NCBI RefSeq assembly: GCF_000005505.3
Contig: NC_016134.3
Location: forward strand, 44,544,650 to 44,608,649
Length of the DNA: 64,000 nucleotides
DNA from: Brachypodium distachyon
Lineage: Eukaryota; Streptophyta; Magnoliopsida; Poales; Poaceae
Direction of reading: 5' to 3'
A program made the position numbers and the translations under genes. The first letter of the stretch is position 1. Each line of letters begins with the position of its first letter. Below the pieces are notes generated by a model that did not search any database, was not told the DNA's origin, and saw only the letters and a program-made list of their open reading frames with translations. Positions 15,195-27,019 of this stretch are shown here, piece by piece.

Positions 15195-18100
15195 TCACTT
15201 GGGCTCCACCCTTGACGACGGCAGCCCGCTGCTGCTGTACTCGGCCGGGCTGTCCCCACCGTATGGATGGCGCGGCGTCCGACTAGGATAGCTCATGGAC
15301 TCTGACGCCGACTCGGCTCCGCCACCGGCCATCCTCGTGATCCGCTCGATCTCGGCTACCACCTCACCCATCGGCGGGCGGTCGGCGCCGGCCTCCTCCA
15401 CGCAGCGCAGGGCAAGGTCCACGTATTGCTCCAGCCCGCCCAGCGACGACGGCGCTGCGCCCAGCACCGGGTCCAGCAGCTCGTGCAGCCCGTACAGGTC
15501 CTTGCTCCGGTCCAGCGCGGTGTGCACCTCCCGGACGATGTACCGCCCGCGCTCCAGCGGCTTCTTCGCCGTGATCACCTCCAGCAGCAGCACGCCGAAG
15601 CTGTACACATCGCTCCTGTCCGTCAGCTGCTGCGTCATGTAGTACTCCGGGTCCAAGTACCCCTGCCACGTGTAGCACAATGTCAAAATGTGTGTCGATT
15701 TAGGGCTGTCCAATTCCCGACAACAGCTTAATTAGGATTTTATATGAACTTGTCGGTGTGGGAAACTAACCATGGTGCCCTTCACTTGAGTCGTGACCAT
15801 TCCCCTGCCGTCCTCGCCTAGAAGCTTGGAGAGGCCAAAGTCTGAGACCTTGGCGTTCAAGCGCTCGTCAAGGAGAACGTTGCTTGATTTGATGTCACGG
15901 TGGACAATCGGAGGGTCAGCCAGCTCGTGCAGGTAGGCGATGCCCTTCGCCGTGCCGAGGATGACACGGAGCCTCCGCTTCCAGTCCAGCCGCACGCCAG
16001 ACTTGCCTGGAGAAATTTTCAGGCAATATGCATGAGCAACGACAAACGAAGCATCTGACACTGGATTGATCGATCCACAAGAAATTTCACCTGTGAGGCT
16101 CTCTTTCAGTGTGCCATTGGGGATGTACTCGTAGACCAGCATCTGCTCACCCTGATCGAGGCAGAAACCGACGAGGCTGACGACATTCTTGTGGTGAACC
16201 CTGGACAGAAGCTCGATCTCAGTTCTGAATTCCAGGCTCCCCTGGAGAGATCCCTGCTGAGATCTCTTGACAGCAACCAGTTGCCCAGTGGGAAGTGTCC
16301 CTCTGTAAACCTGCAGTAAGAAATAAGAAGAGCTCTGAATATAGATCGACTCTGACATGCTATGCATCGTCAGGACGTCTGCTCTACCTTCCCGAAGCCG
16401 CCGGTTCCGATGTCATTTGCCTCTGAGAAGTTATTGGTAATCTTCTTCAGTTCATCGAACGTGAACATCCGTGCGCCTCGCAGTTGCGGAATGCTGGTGC
16501 TGGTGCTCTTCATATCCAAAGAAGCTGCAGATGGTTGTGCTACCTCCGTCAGTTATCAACTATAAATCAGACAATAATGATTGGTGAAAGATGAGATGGT
16601 TTATCAAAGCTAACCAAAAGACTGGCTCCTCTCTTCAGTGTTATGTGTTTTTCTCTTCCTTTTGGCGATAATAACAATAAGAGCAAGTAACACTGCAACA
16701 ACAACTGCACCACCGACTGCAACTCCGACAATAAGAGGCATGCTGTTCTTCTTTGATTTAGACGCTACTACCTCTTCTGTATATATGAAATATTAATTTA
16801 CTACATACGTCAGCATGCAATTGTAGCTGATGTCAAACCATGAAGTACAGGTTTTTAATCAATGATCTTACCATTTTGAAAAAGATATTGTTGTGCGATA
16901 AAAAAGTATGGACCGAAAACAGGCGGTGGTTTGTAGGTCTGATTAGTCAAAATGAACCCAATGTCAGAAATGTCCTGCTCTCCAAACTGAATCTTGCCGC
17001 TGGGAAACACCTCCAGGCTCATCTCCAAGTTGTTGCTTACATCAATAAATGGATTCTGAAGAGCAATTGAGTCCACTGGGGCCTGGTGTAACAAGAACTT
17101 GGCCTTCATATCCTTCTCCAGCAAAAGATAGTATGACTCATTGCTGAGGTCAGAAAACGATGGTGCTCTGAAGAACAGTGTGCCTCTGTATGGTACAGCA
17201 CAGGTGCAGCTTGGGCTCAGAAGCTGGCTTGAGAGGCATGTGGGTGGCAGCCCAGCACAGTTCTTAAAAGTAGTATACGGCGGCGCAGCTGGATTAGATT
17301 GTCCGGTGGTTTTGCAGTATTTTTCGCTGCTCCCTTGTTCACATATTGGGTTTCCTGAAAGTCTGTGACGAGAATTTATGTGAATACTGAATCCGTCAGA
17401 AAACTTAAAGTTTTGACACAATGCTTGAATGTCCTTACATGAGTTGCTTGTCGTATGGGGTTCCGGTAACAGTGATTTGTGCGATCTGATTGTCCTGCAA
17501 GTCAATTTTTTGGAGCTGAGTACCGAAGCCAGATCCAATATTCAGCGTCCCGTTGAAACGATTGCCCCGAAGCCTCCTGAGATTGACAGATAGTATTATT
17601 TGAATTGAACATATGAATTGTCCAATCATATCTATTTGTACATTCTCGTTCACTCAATCAGTTAGCTGAGGACAGTAGGACTGTGCTGCAAACTAGCAAG
17701 CCGTAACCACTCACAGTGTCTGAATTGCAGAAAGGCTGAAAAGAGCTTGCGGGAGCTGCCCGCCAATGCCCAGATTTTCAAGGTACCTGCAGTTAACGAA
17801 AATTCAGATAAATTTGCCTCATGAAATAGGCAAATAGCGCAAGTAAAAAGAAGATAGAGCTAAAAACTTACAGTGAAGTCAAAGACGGCAAAGCAGTGAA
17901 CCAGGATGGAGCATCAGATGCATTAAAGCTGTTGTTGCTCATGTCCCTGTGACGAAGTTGCAAATGATTCAGAAGTTAGATATATTGCTTAAACACAATT
18001 GGAGTCTTCTTTTTTCAGAAAGGAAATCTGAATTCACCACTTACACAAAGCTGAGTGAACTCATCCCTGTAAGATCTGGCAGTGGACCAGTGAGCTGATT

Positions 18101-20835
18101 GTTTTCGAGATGGCTAGAGTAAAAAAAATAGAGGGTCTAAGCTTCCTCATGTAGAATTGATACCGAGAAAAAAAAAAGCATACACAAGCAGGAGACTCAC
18201 AGTTCAGCAAGCTTGGTGAGGTTGTTAATGTTGGTCGGAACTGCCCCAGACAACTGACTGTTTTTATCGAAACGTCTACATCGATAGAACTTCGGTATCG
18301 GAACAATCATATGCATGCCAAAATCACAATATGAAGATGAATGTACTTACAAAACTTCCAGCGTATTAAGAAGTCCTAAAGTAGGGGGCATGCTACCGGA
18401 GAAGTTGTTGTTGTCAAGAAGCCTGGAGAAGATGGAACGAACCACTGAATCAGCTCCAACACAAAATTCAGGCAGTTATGAGTTGAAGATCTGGGTTTGT
18501 CTTACAGATGTATTAGCTTCATGTTTGAGTTGAAAATCTGTCTCGGTATGGTGCCAGAGAGTTGATTGACTCCAAAGTGACTGCAAAAACATGATGCTTA
18601 CATGAGATACAAAATCTTCAGATACTCCCTCCGGCCGGAATTACTTGTCGAAATATTACATGTATCTAGACGCTTTTTACACATAGATACATCCGTATTT
18701 GGGCAAATTTGAGACAAGTAATACCAGTCGGAGGGAGTATTAAGATGTGTCACTTAGGAGAATGTACTTACAAGTGCTTTGTATTTGTCAGATTATCCAA
18801 CCCAGGATTTGTCCCATCGAATATGGGAAGTCCTCCGGTGAGCATATTTTCACCCAAATCGAGCCAGTATAGCTTTGAGAGCCTACCAAGCGATGACGGT
18901 ATGGGACCCGTGAACCTATTGGAGTTCAAATATCTGCAGGATTTGATTAACAATCTCAGTACACTGAAACTAAGTGCAGAGATATTGGGATGAGCAATGG
19001 CTAGGTGAGAGCCTGATACATAAACAATATTCATGCTACCTGCTAGTTGCTGGGTTGTAGAGTACTGTAGCATGTATAATGAAATTTTCATCAAGGAATT
19101 TCCGCAAATTTAACAAGTGCGGCACATAAACAATATTGATGAGAACAAATCCCAACTCCAGTAATCCATTTTGTTATTGAGACAAACCAAACCAGATCTA
19201 TCTCAACAATGCATGTCTTTCGGTTTTGACAGTCTCAAGCGTGTAACTTTCACTGCTATTTTGCATATGAAAGTGTAAGCAAAAAATTATAAATCGTGGA
19301 ATCTAATGATATCATGTGCACTTCACCAATGCATATATTTTTACATATTAATGGTCAAAGTTAAGAAAAGTCATTGCATGAATTCTAGGACCATGTATTT
19401 CTGAATGGAGGGAGTAGAAACCGAAAGGATGGAGCATTAAATATCCTATTTCAGAAAGGGAAAAGAAATAAATTGAAAAAAGAAGTCCTAAACAGAAAAC
19501 TTTTGAATATAAGATGTACTGCCCCTGATCTTTATGTTATCGTATTGTTGAACTCTCTTCTTCCTTAATTTATATATTACATGCAGCTCTCCTGCATGTT
19601 TTATTTTCTTGCAAGCTTACATGTCTGCATTAAATGAATGATATTGTTCTATAAATGGAACCTAACAACAAGTGAACCACAGTTGGAAGGTCTTGTGCAG
19701 TGGTGGTAGATAGATGAAGCACTGCAAATATTTATGGTTGATGAGAAGTTTATAAATTGCAAATATGTCTACACATAATAAATCAAAACGTAAAAGACTA
19801 AGGTGTTCGATGTAAATATATCAGTTTGAGCTCATTACAGAAATATCAGTTGTGAGAGCTGGCCTATCTCTTGAGGTATTTCACCAGAAAAGCTGCAGCC
19901 AGCAAGAACTCTGTGGGGAAGTGAGAGAGCAAATAAGACGACAAAGAATCATACACTGGGATCCTGAAGTTACTGAACCAAATGTGCTCCTCCAAATTTA
20001 AGTACTCACAAGTTTTGGAGGTTGCTCAAGGTTCCAATGGATGAAGGAAGAGAACCGCCTAGGTTCTTGTTCTGGGATAAGTCCCTGCGACCATAGGAGA
20101 CAACAAACTCATAAATATGCATACCATGCAAAATTCAAATTACATTCATGTTTAGTCCTGATTCTGAAGTTCTTGATTAAATTTCTGTGGAAAATACCAA
20201 TTTAGTTTTCAACTGAAAAGAAGCCGAATTCAGTCATTTTTCTTCCAAAGATTATTATTTTGCTTCTTTCATACTAACTTTTTCATGAAGAAAGTAAAGC
20301 AATCTAGAGTGCTCAAACTACAGTTGGGAAGAAAATACATACAAGAGCTGCAATTCTGACAAAGATTGAATGTCCCCTGAAAGAGTCCCAGGCTTCCCCC
20401 CTCGAAGAGTTCCGGACAGTCTTCTGTAAGACAGCCATCAAAGGAGAACACCGTAACAGTGAGTAAATGATCATGGATCGTCATGATTACAATTTACAAG
20501 GAAAAATAAATCCATGGTGATATATAAAGCTCTGGTTCTGATGCTAACATAGATGTGACCCGGTCTCCAGTGCAACTTATCCCGATCCACTTTTCACCGC
20601 ATGGATCATTGCCAACCCAGTTTGATGGGTGGGTGTTCCAGGAAGCTGCAATACCAATTAGGCCAGCAGCTGCAAACATAGACAAGAAGAACAAAATGGG
20701 AAAATTAACACTTCAGTAACAAAGACCAAAGGAAGATGTGAAATAATACATACTGTCTTGCCCATTCGTATCTGCCATGATGACAGAAGCCTTCACAAGA
20801 ACACTGAACATGAAGAGCCAAGGAGAAAGCTCCAT
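15195..20835 (-). CDS. Leucine-rich repeat receptor-like kinase, subfamily VIII-1 type
   Basis: Nineteen exons, from 5': 20835-20754, 20669-20549, 20423-20343, 20084-20010, 19910-19839, 18933-18772, 18580-18506, 18422-18351, 18275-18201, 18113-18045, 17946-17872, 17786-17715, 17576-17439, 17362-16872, 16776-16615, 16524-16388, 16310-16091, 16006-15771, 15662-15195. They join in phase to 960 aa. There is a signal peptide ([20 protein letters not shown]), the N-cap with [14 protein letters not shown], then 11-12 LRRs, mostly one per 69-75-nt phase-2 exon. A Cys-rich juxtamembrane region (about 390-550) follows, then a TM helix (566-590) and the kinase: K668 in VAVK, HRD at 762-764, DFG at 782-784, YLDPEYY in the activation loop. 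All catalytic residues are present, so it should be an active RD kinase. The architecture matches the group that contains At5g49760/HPCA1 (peroxide sensing) and At1g79620; the ligand is unknown. The last exon ends in a Ser/Gly-rich tail. Confidence 0.95.
18625..18737. mobile_element. Stowaway MITE in a receptor-kinase intron
   Basis: A 113-bp element with CTCCCTCCGG ... CGGAGGGAG ends, flanked by TA on both sides. The inner sequence contains the typical ACATGTATCTAGA motif of Tc1/Mariner-derived Stowaway elements. It lies in the intron between exons 6 and 7 of the LRR kinase. Confidence 0.85.
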
Positions 20836-22328
20836 GTTTGGACGGGTTTTTGAGATATCCCTGAAAATCTTTCAGTTGCTCATCGCTTGAAAGGTCAGAA
20901 GCCTTTCTTTCATTTCCAGTTGTTATGTATGGTAGCAAAGGGGACACCAAATGTCTATTCATAAAGTACTGGTCAATATATCGTCCTATGGATTGATTTA
21001 AACCGTCCCTCTTAGCTCATCCAACAAGTAACTAATATACAAATTCCTTGGAGAAAAATCAGAACAAACTGAAAGGGCAGAAGAAAATAAGGGGCCAATG
21101 GCTGTGCCACTTGCATTAGGAAAATGACAGGATTTGAGTAGTGTTAGCCCTAAATTTAGTGCTTTGGGTATCAAATCAATTTCTTAATCTGACAAGATTA
21201 ATCTATCATGGAGCAAATGGTTGAAGAGCATGTGCATACAAGTCTTTGACCCAAACAAAAGATAAAGAAAATTTTAAAAAATTGCAGGTAGATGCAAGGA
21301 CAGTGAGTAGAATCCATGGCAAAAAGAAAAGAAACAAAAAGGTGAGTAGAATAAAATGGAGGCATTCGGATTGTTAGAGCTGTTCCACAGTTAGTTCCTT
21401 AGTTTCTTCTTTGATGTGGACCATTTTGGTTGTTTTATCACCAACATGAGCTCAACCAACCGTGGACCAACTCATACACAACCGGACAACCTAATTGTAA
21501 GAGCATGCTTCCTAGTGGGCAACTGGGCATTGTTCTTAATTGATGGCTACAAGCATTTGTCTATAAGAGTTAAATTACATCGAAGTTTCCTAATTGTGCA
21601 GACTTATCGGTTGGCTCCTCTGACTTGCAAATGACTTTCTCTGCTCCCAAAAACTCTTGCAGCCGTTCGCACAAATGTCACGTTCGCTGTTAGACGACGG
21701 AATCCACTGGTATGGCGTGCGCTGCTTTGAAGTGGCAATGGGGATTGCTGGAGGGGCCTAAGCATGTCACCGCCAATTTAACATCCCAAATTCTCCATAG
21801 AATACAAAATTATGCCAACAATCCTTCGGGAAGGACCTACCCTAATTGTTCTAAAACAAATCCCCAAACCAGTCGCCATACCGTTTCTTGACGAAGCACC
21901 ACGAGCTTCTCCTACGTCCTCCGCGCATCCTGTCGCCGCTTGCGGCACCATCGGCGATGTAACCATGCTCGAGCCACTTAATCCACTTCTCCCCCAGGCA
22001 CGCACAGGCATTGCTGCGCTGACCACCAGCATAGCAGCAGGGTGCCTCCATCGTCTTCGTCGCGGACTCGTGATATCCCCCTGTAGCCAGTTCTCGCGTC
22101 CGTGTACCGTGTGCTGGTTGGGTCGCCGGCGTCCGTAGTAGCTGGAGCGCCGCCGTGGACTTGGATTGGCTACCGCCGCACCCCTGGCTCGTGGTTTCCA
22201 CGGGCTCACGGCCGGCGGCGTTGGTCGGCTGACGGAGGCCTTTTTTTTCCCTTTTACACGAAATGTTTTATGGCGCGTAACTCGATGAGGGTAAAGTGAC
22301 GTGTCTGGTCTATGACTATGTTTAGTGA
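20836..22328. other. Upstream region of the receptor kinase and GC-rich unassigned sequence
   Basis: 20836-21640 is AT-rich and contains the receptor-kinase promoter. 21640-22250 is GC-richer, with open frames on both strands (for example the minus-strand frame 22500-21778). These show no domain and cross the boundary of a younger insertion, so I do not call a gene. The segment may be an old transposon or a pseudogene fragment. Confidence 0.35.
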
Positions 22329-22918
22329 AAACACAATAACAAGGTACCAACAAAACGTGCGTACTCCGAAAAAACCTAGCCGTCGCCGTCTTGGAGAAAG
22401 TTACAATTTCACGGCCGATCCGTGACGTCATGGCGATGGAACGTCGTAGTTTAGAAGATTGACGTTCTGGCTCCTTATCCGTTCGATGTAGGCGTTGCAA
22501 CCTATATTATGGAGTCAGTGGTTCTCACGACATGTTTTATCGTGTTTTTGATCTTTTTCTTTGTTGATTCATCGATAGAGAATCAGTTTTACAGCTTGTC
22601 TTGCAAGAAGTATAACCCTGTCCATGGTGTGTTCAATGATCTTATGTTCTAACCGTTTGAGGTGGGTGGCTTGTGCGGCTTTCCAAAATCTTTGAGGTTA
22701 GTTCAACTTGTGCAATCACAGTATTCTTCAATTTTGTCAACGAATATGTGAAAAAGCATCGAGATGCGAATGGTGGATCAAGAGAAATTTACTTCGAGGG
22801 ACTGCAATGAAGCTTTTAGTTTGCTTAAGTATATTCGTTATTTGTGTTCGTTCGTGTACCGATCTTTTGTACTTTGTCTCATGAATCAATAAAGCCAGAT
22901 CGTTGTTCTAAAAAAAAT
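22329..22918 (+). mobile_element. Retroposed insertion with poly(A) and 13-bp target duplication
   Basis: About 590 bp ending TTCTAAAAAAAA lies between perfect copies of CTATGTTTAGTGA (22316-22328 and 22919-22931). A 3' A tail and a 13-bp duplication are the marks of target-primed reverse transcription. There is no intact coding frame, so it is either a 5'-truncated LINE or a non-autonomous retroposon. Its TTCTA-A(n) ending is shared with the insertion at 24856. Confidence 0.65.
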
Positions 22919-23587
22919 CTATGTTTAGTGACAATGTGAAAAGTTTTAATTCTAGTCTAGCCATTAGATCTCAAATTCATGGTTCAGATGAAAGATGAAA
23001 CATCTAGTCATTTAAGGGTATTTTGTCTCGGCGTCTCTGAGGAAGGAAGGGAGACGAAGGGGTTTGTTGTACGTTAGGGTGGAAATGAAGAGATCTTTGT
23101 TTCCGAGGGCCATTTTGAAAGGATCGCTTCGACCCAGAGCATGCAGACCAAACCGTGAATTATTAAAGAACAAGGGCTTTTGGACAAATTTGCAACTCGC
23201 CAGCTGGAAGTTATCCTAAGAGCACGCCACATGTCGAATTCAGACTAATCAGGGTTACTTTGCACAGCTATTCAAGTTTTGGGACTAGTTTTTCACCTTG
23301 TGCAACTTATTGGACTAAAATGTTTTCACCTCTCAAGTTGTTGGGCTATTGGTGCAATTACTTTTTTTTAAGAGAAACGTAGTGACTCCATCAACTTGCA
23401 GTTTTAAGGGTTATTTCAATTTTGATTAGCTAGTATGCCTGAGGTGCGACACATTTGCAATTTATTTAGTAGTAATAAGATCAGCACGATGCAATCAAAC
23501 AAATAGCTTCGTGCAAATCCAGTTGGCTCCAAGGAAAATCACTGTGCGCTAATTTATACTTGTACTGTGAAGGTACAAATGGAACTA

Positions 23588-23699
23588 CTCTCTCTGTTTC
23601 ATAATTCTTGTCTTAAATTTGACAAAAATGGATGTGCCTATTTTAAAAAAGTGTTTAGATACATGTAATATTTCGACAAGAGTCATGAAACGGAAGGAG
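23588..23699. mobile_element. Stowaway MITE (diverged)
   Basis: A 112-bp element starting CTCTCTCTGTTTCAT and ending ATGAAACGGAAGGAG, flanked by TA. It contains the ACATGTAATATTTCGACAAG inner motif common to Stowaway copies in this window. Confidence 0.75.
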
Positions 23700-23845
23700 T
23701 ATTATTTTCCCAAACGTTTACGGAGTTTACATAAGACCAACAAACTTTCGTTTACGACATCAAAAGCCCAGCTAAGTGAATGATCCTATAATTCTATTGC
23801 GTCTAATCATACATGTGGGTTATATGTCATTTTCCAATTTAAATA

Positions 23846-23965
23846 CTCACACCGTCCAACAAAAGATGTCTCAAGTTTGTTAAAATTTGGATGTATCTAG
23901 ACATGACTTAGTATATAGATGCATTCAAATTTAGTCAAAGTTAAGACATCTTTTGTTGGACGGAG
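23846..23965. mobile_element. Stowaway MITE
   Basis: A 120-bp element with ends CTCACACCGTCCAACAAAAG and CTTTTGTTGGACGGAG, flanked by TA. The inverted arms of ~60 bp pair over most of their length. Confidence 0.8.
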
Positions 23966-24654
23966 TATATCTTTCTAATATCTTAGAACCAGAAACAGTC
24001 AAACAGCTAAAGTAGTGTCGGGGTTTCATACTATGCATGCTGTGAACCTAAAAGTCAACACGCAAGATGAGTATTCAGGTCATGGCCACCGTGTCACTTG
24101 CTTGCGATCGACAAGAACGTGTTCCAGTGGTTGACGTGAGAGCACTAGCTACACCAGGTCTTGTAGCTTGCGACATGGATTGACTGACCAAGTCAGAACA
24201 GAACATTGTTAAGCATACTCAAGTTGAATCCTGCGAGAAATCAAATCATACAGTGCTACGTACGGCCTAACTACTGTTGTTTTTTCAACAAAAATACCAA
24301 GTACTCACACCAATCCATAATAAATGTCGGTATTTAAGTACAAAGTTGTTTAGGGAGCGCTGACATCTGTGCATGTGTACCTTGCAATCTTCTTTTGTTG
24401 CGTTCTATAGAACGGACGGACGTAATGACAGGATGGACCTATTGCTAGCAACGTTGCCGTCGCGGTCGTTGCCGTCGTTGTGGATTGGCTGAAATCATTC
24501 ATTAAGGCCTAATTAACTTGCCGCTCCTTGTCGCGGTCCACCGGTCCGCGTCCATGTTGTGCATAGCCACTAGCCGTTTGGCGAAATTAGGGAGAGAGGA
24601 AAACGGCTAGTGTTTTTGGTTTGGTTTGTTTGACTTGAGGACTCTGCTAGCGCT

Positions 24655-24686
24655 TGTTTTTTCTTTTTCTTTTTTTTTGAGCGAAC
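24655..24686 (-). mobile_element. Poly(T) micro-insertion with 9-bp direct repeats
   Basis: A T-rich tract (interrupted by C) followed by GAGCGAAC lies between copies of GCTAGCGCT (24646-24654 and 24687-24695). It has the same T-run-GAG form as the insertions at 1460 and 11603. The flanking repeat is short and partly palindromic, so this is the weakest of the three. Confidence 0.4.
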
Positions 24687-24855
24687 GCTAGCGCTCGGCC
24701 GTCTGCCACCAGTGATGGGCCTTCCTTCACAAGGACGGCAAGTGATTACGGGCTGAGTGCGCATTGGGCCTTGTTGGGGCTTGGGCCCAGGCGTGTGTTG
24801 GCCCATTTATGTGTGCCCAGGAGTATGACTAAAAAAAAGTGTTTAGTTTTGCTAA

Positions 24856-25695
24856 AGCTAGACATCAGAATCCGATGCCACCAATCTAGATTCGAGAGGG
24901 AGAAAAAATTTCGCCGCCGCCAGGAGAGCTGGAGAGGAAAATTAGGGTTTTGATCTAAATCGTCGTTTTCGTCGGGATTCGCCGGTTCCTCTCATCTCCT
25001 GTCACCATCTTGGCGCTGCGAGGTAGGGGAACTCCGGTTTTTAGATTTACGAGTCTTGTGATATTTATCGGCAACGCTATGGCGAAGGGTGCGATGCCGT
25101 CAAGAATAAAAATATCCTGGTTCTTCTTTTGATGCGGCAGTGCCTTATTGGGCAGTGCCAGGGGGTCAGAGAGTTTTACTCACCGCAGATTTGCGGATTT
25201 TAAGTTTGTGTCCTCGCAAATCCGTTTATACGGATTTGATGAGTTTTTACTAGTGTGTCATGATGCTTTTGTTGGTTTGATCTATTTTGACTTTGGAATC
25301 CTCTTCTGGCGTTCTGATGAAGATCGTGTGGTTCGAGTTCGATGACTTGCACTTATAGGGGATCATCCCCGGCCCAAGTACGTTCAACGGTTACGGCTTC
25401 TCATCTTTTTAGATGGACGACTCAAGGGACTTTTTGGAACCTTTGAAGGTAGTCAAGTTCATGCAGCGCTACGAGTAACGATGTTGCCGCTCTAGTCTAA
25501 TCGCAGTCTCTTTGCTGAAGCCTGGATAGTATTTCGTGTTGCAAAGATGGATACCATGGAGAATATGTTTTCGAGATATTTCAATATAATTCTTGCTATA
25601 GGGTTACTTTGTAATTTCTTGTGTCTATGATCCCATGTAATACACTTGTAATAGTTTTCGAGATTGAATAAAATTACAAGTGATTCTAAAAAAAT
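24856..25695 (+). mobile_element. Retroposed insertion with A tail and ~16-bp duplication
   Basis: About 840 bp flanked by TGTTTAGTTTTGCTAA (24840-24855 and 25696-25711). The right end reads GATTCTAAAAAAATT, like the insertion at 22329. The left part is GC-rich (CGCCGCCGCC, then TTAGGGTTTTGATCTAAATC) like a transcript leader. The right part has AATAAA-like sequence (GAATAAAATT). No intact open frame. A second copy of the flank (CTAAAAAAAAGTGTTTAG) follows at 25714, so the exact duplication is ambiguous. Confidence 0.6.
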
Positions 25696-25984
25696 TGTTT
25701 AGTTTTGCTAATCTAAAAAAAAGTGTTTAGTTTTGTTCTAACTAATTTTTTTAAAGTTTAACCAATCTATTAACATTTATAACTCTAAATTAGTTTTTTA
25801 ATGTGTCGTAATGCATATATTCATAACACATTTATTTGATATTGTGGATCAGTATATATTTTTAATCAGTTAAATTTTAACAAGTTTGACTTAGGATAAC
25901 ATCTTATATTTAGGGACGGAGGTCATACAATTTTATTAGTTAGATGCAAATCTAAAAACCATAAGAAGTGATTAGAATAATGTA

Positions 25985-26114
25985 CTCCCTCCGATCCATA
26001 ATAAGTGTCGGGGATTTAGAAACTTATTACTACAACTTTGTACTAAATCCCCGTCATTTATTATGGATCGGAGGGAGTACTAAATCCCCGCCATTTATTA
26101 TGGATAGGAGGGAG
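25985..26114. mobile_element. Stowaway MITE with duplicated right terminus
   Basis: The left end is CTCCCTCCGATCCATAATAA after TA. The right end occurs twice in tandem as a 37-bp unit (26041-26077 and 26078-26114), two mismatches apart, each ending GGGAG followed by TA. The first right end completes a 93-bp element, and the second extends it. Confidence 0.8.
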
Positions 26115-26869
26115 TATTATACAAGATTCAGGTTTTTAATGGGCCATCATTGAAAGAAACTGGGAAGATTGTGGGACGTTGAATGTAGATCAGATGGAAA
26201 GAAATTTATGCTGATTGGAACGGGGGAAAATTAGGCTATTTATCTCGCAGGACAATTTACATGATGACTCAGTAGCTGATTACTCCACCAATAACTAATC
26301 GAGTCTAAAGTAATTTGATAATTAACATGTCTTGAGAGGAGATGCATGTGTACTTAGGTTTATATATTATTTGGATGGAGTACATATGGCTCGTGCGGCT
26401 ATTTCAAACCCATGACGTATATATGGTTCATGTGACTATTTCGAATCTATAGCGCATATATATGGTTCGTACAGAAGACTTGCGTTGCGATTGATGTATT
26501 AGGGAGAATAAAAGAAGAATGAGTACACTGTGGTTTAAGAAATTACAGAGAGATCGACCAACATGACAGCTACAATGACAGCCGGAGCCGAAGCAGGAGA
26601 TCCGATTCCAAAGGATATTCCGATCAGGATGTAACATTTTTTTTATCATGGATCTTTGTCGTCGGGAACAAGAATCATGCCAAAAAATAAAACGGTTCCA
26701 TTACGTTTCAATATATTCCAGCAACCAATCACAACCTTAATGAATCACTGAAGCCAAAAGTCTTCAGCCGTTGCGTCATTCTATGCATCATGCAGGTAAA
26801 GAAATAGTCGCGTACTGGTAAGCATAAGTAGTAGTTTCATACATGGAGAAAGTCATATATACGTACGTA

Positions 26870-26941
26870 ACCACCGTGTTAATTAATTAATCAAATTAAC
26901 GTCGTAGCTACAATATCAAATAAATATGTTAACACGGTGGT
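26870..26941. repeat. Perfect 13-bp inverted repeat (hairpin)
   Basis: ACCACCGTGTTAA (26870-26882) pairs with TTAACACGGTGGT (26929-26941) around a 46-bp AT-rich loop. It lies ~80 bp upstream of the ATG at 27020. It could be a tiny MITE or a regulatory palindrome. Confidence 0.5.
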
Positions 26942-27019
26942 CATTAGTACATCAGTGATCGGTAGTCTTGGGTAAGAGAGAGAGCTCAGCAGCCTCAGCT
27001 AGCAGAAGCACCGTCGGCC

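Larger units (their letters stand above)
22932..24645. other. Gene-free region with MITEs
   Basis: No gene supported. It contains two Stowaway elements (23588, 23846) and, around 24300-24350, a single Stowaway-like half (CACCAATCCATAATAAATGTCGG) without a visible partner. Confidence 0.4.
25696..27019. other. AT-rich intergenic region
   Basis: No gene supported until 27020. It holds one Stowaway element with a duplicated end (25985) and a short perfect hairpin (26870-26941). The last ~80 bases carry GAGAGAGAG and CAGC repeats and are the probable leader of the small gene at 27020. Confidence 0.4.

Noticed and set aside
16525..16539. Alternative acceptor adding five residues (A-Q-P-S-A in place of a direct join) to the receptor kinase
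   Set aside because: Also in frame, but the nearer acceptor CTGCAG at 16525 has the better context and gives the usual juxtamembrane sequence. A splice variant is possible.
21778..22500. 240-codon minus-strand frame
   Set aside because: It runs across the edge of a retroposed insertion (22329) with its target duplication, has no domain and is Arg-rich low complexity.
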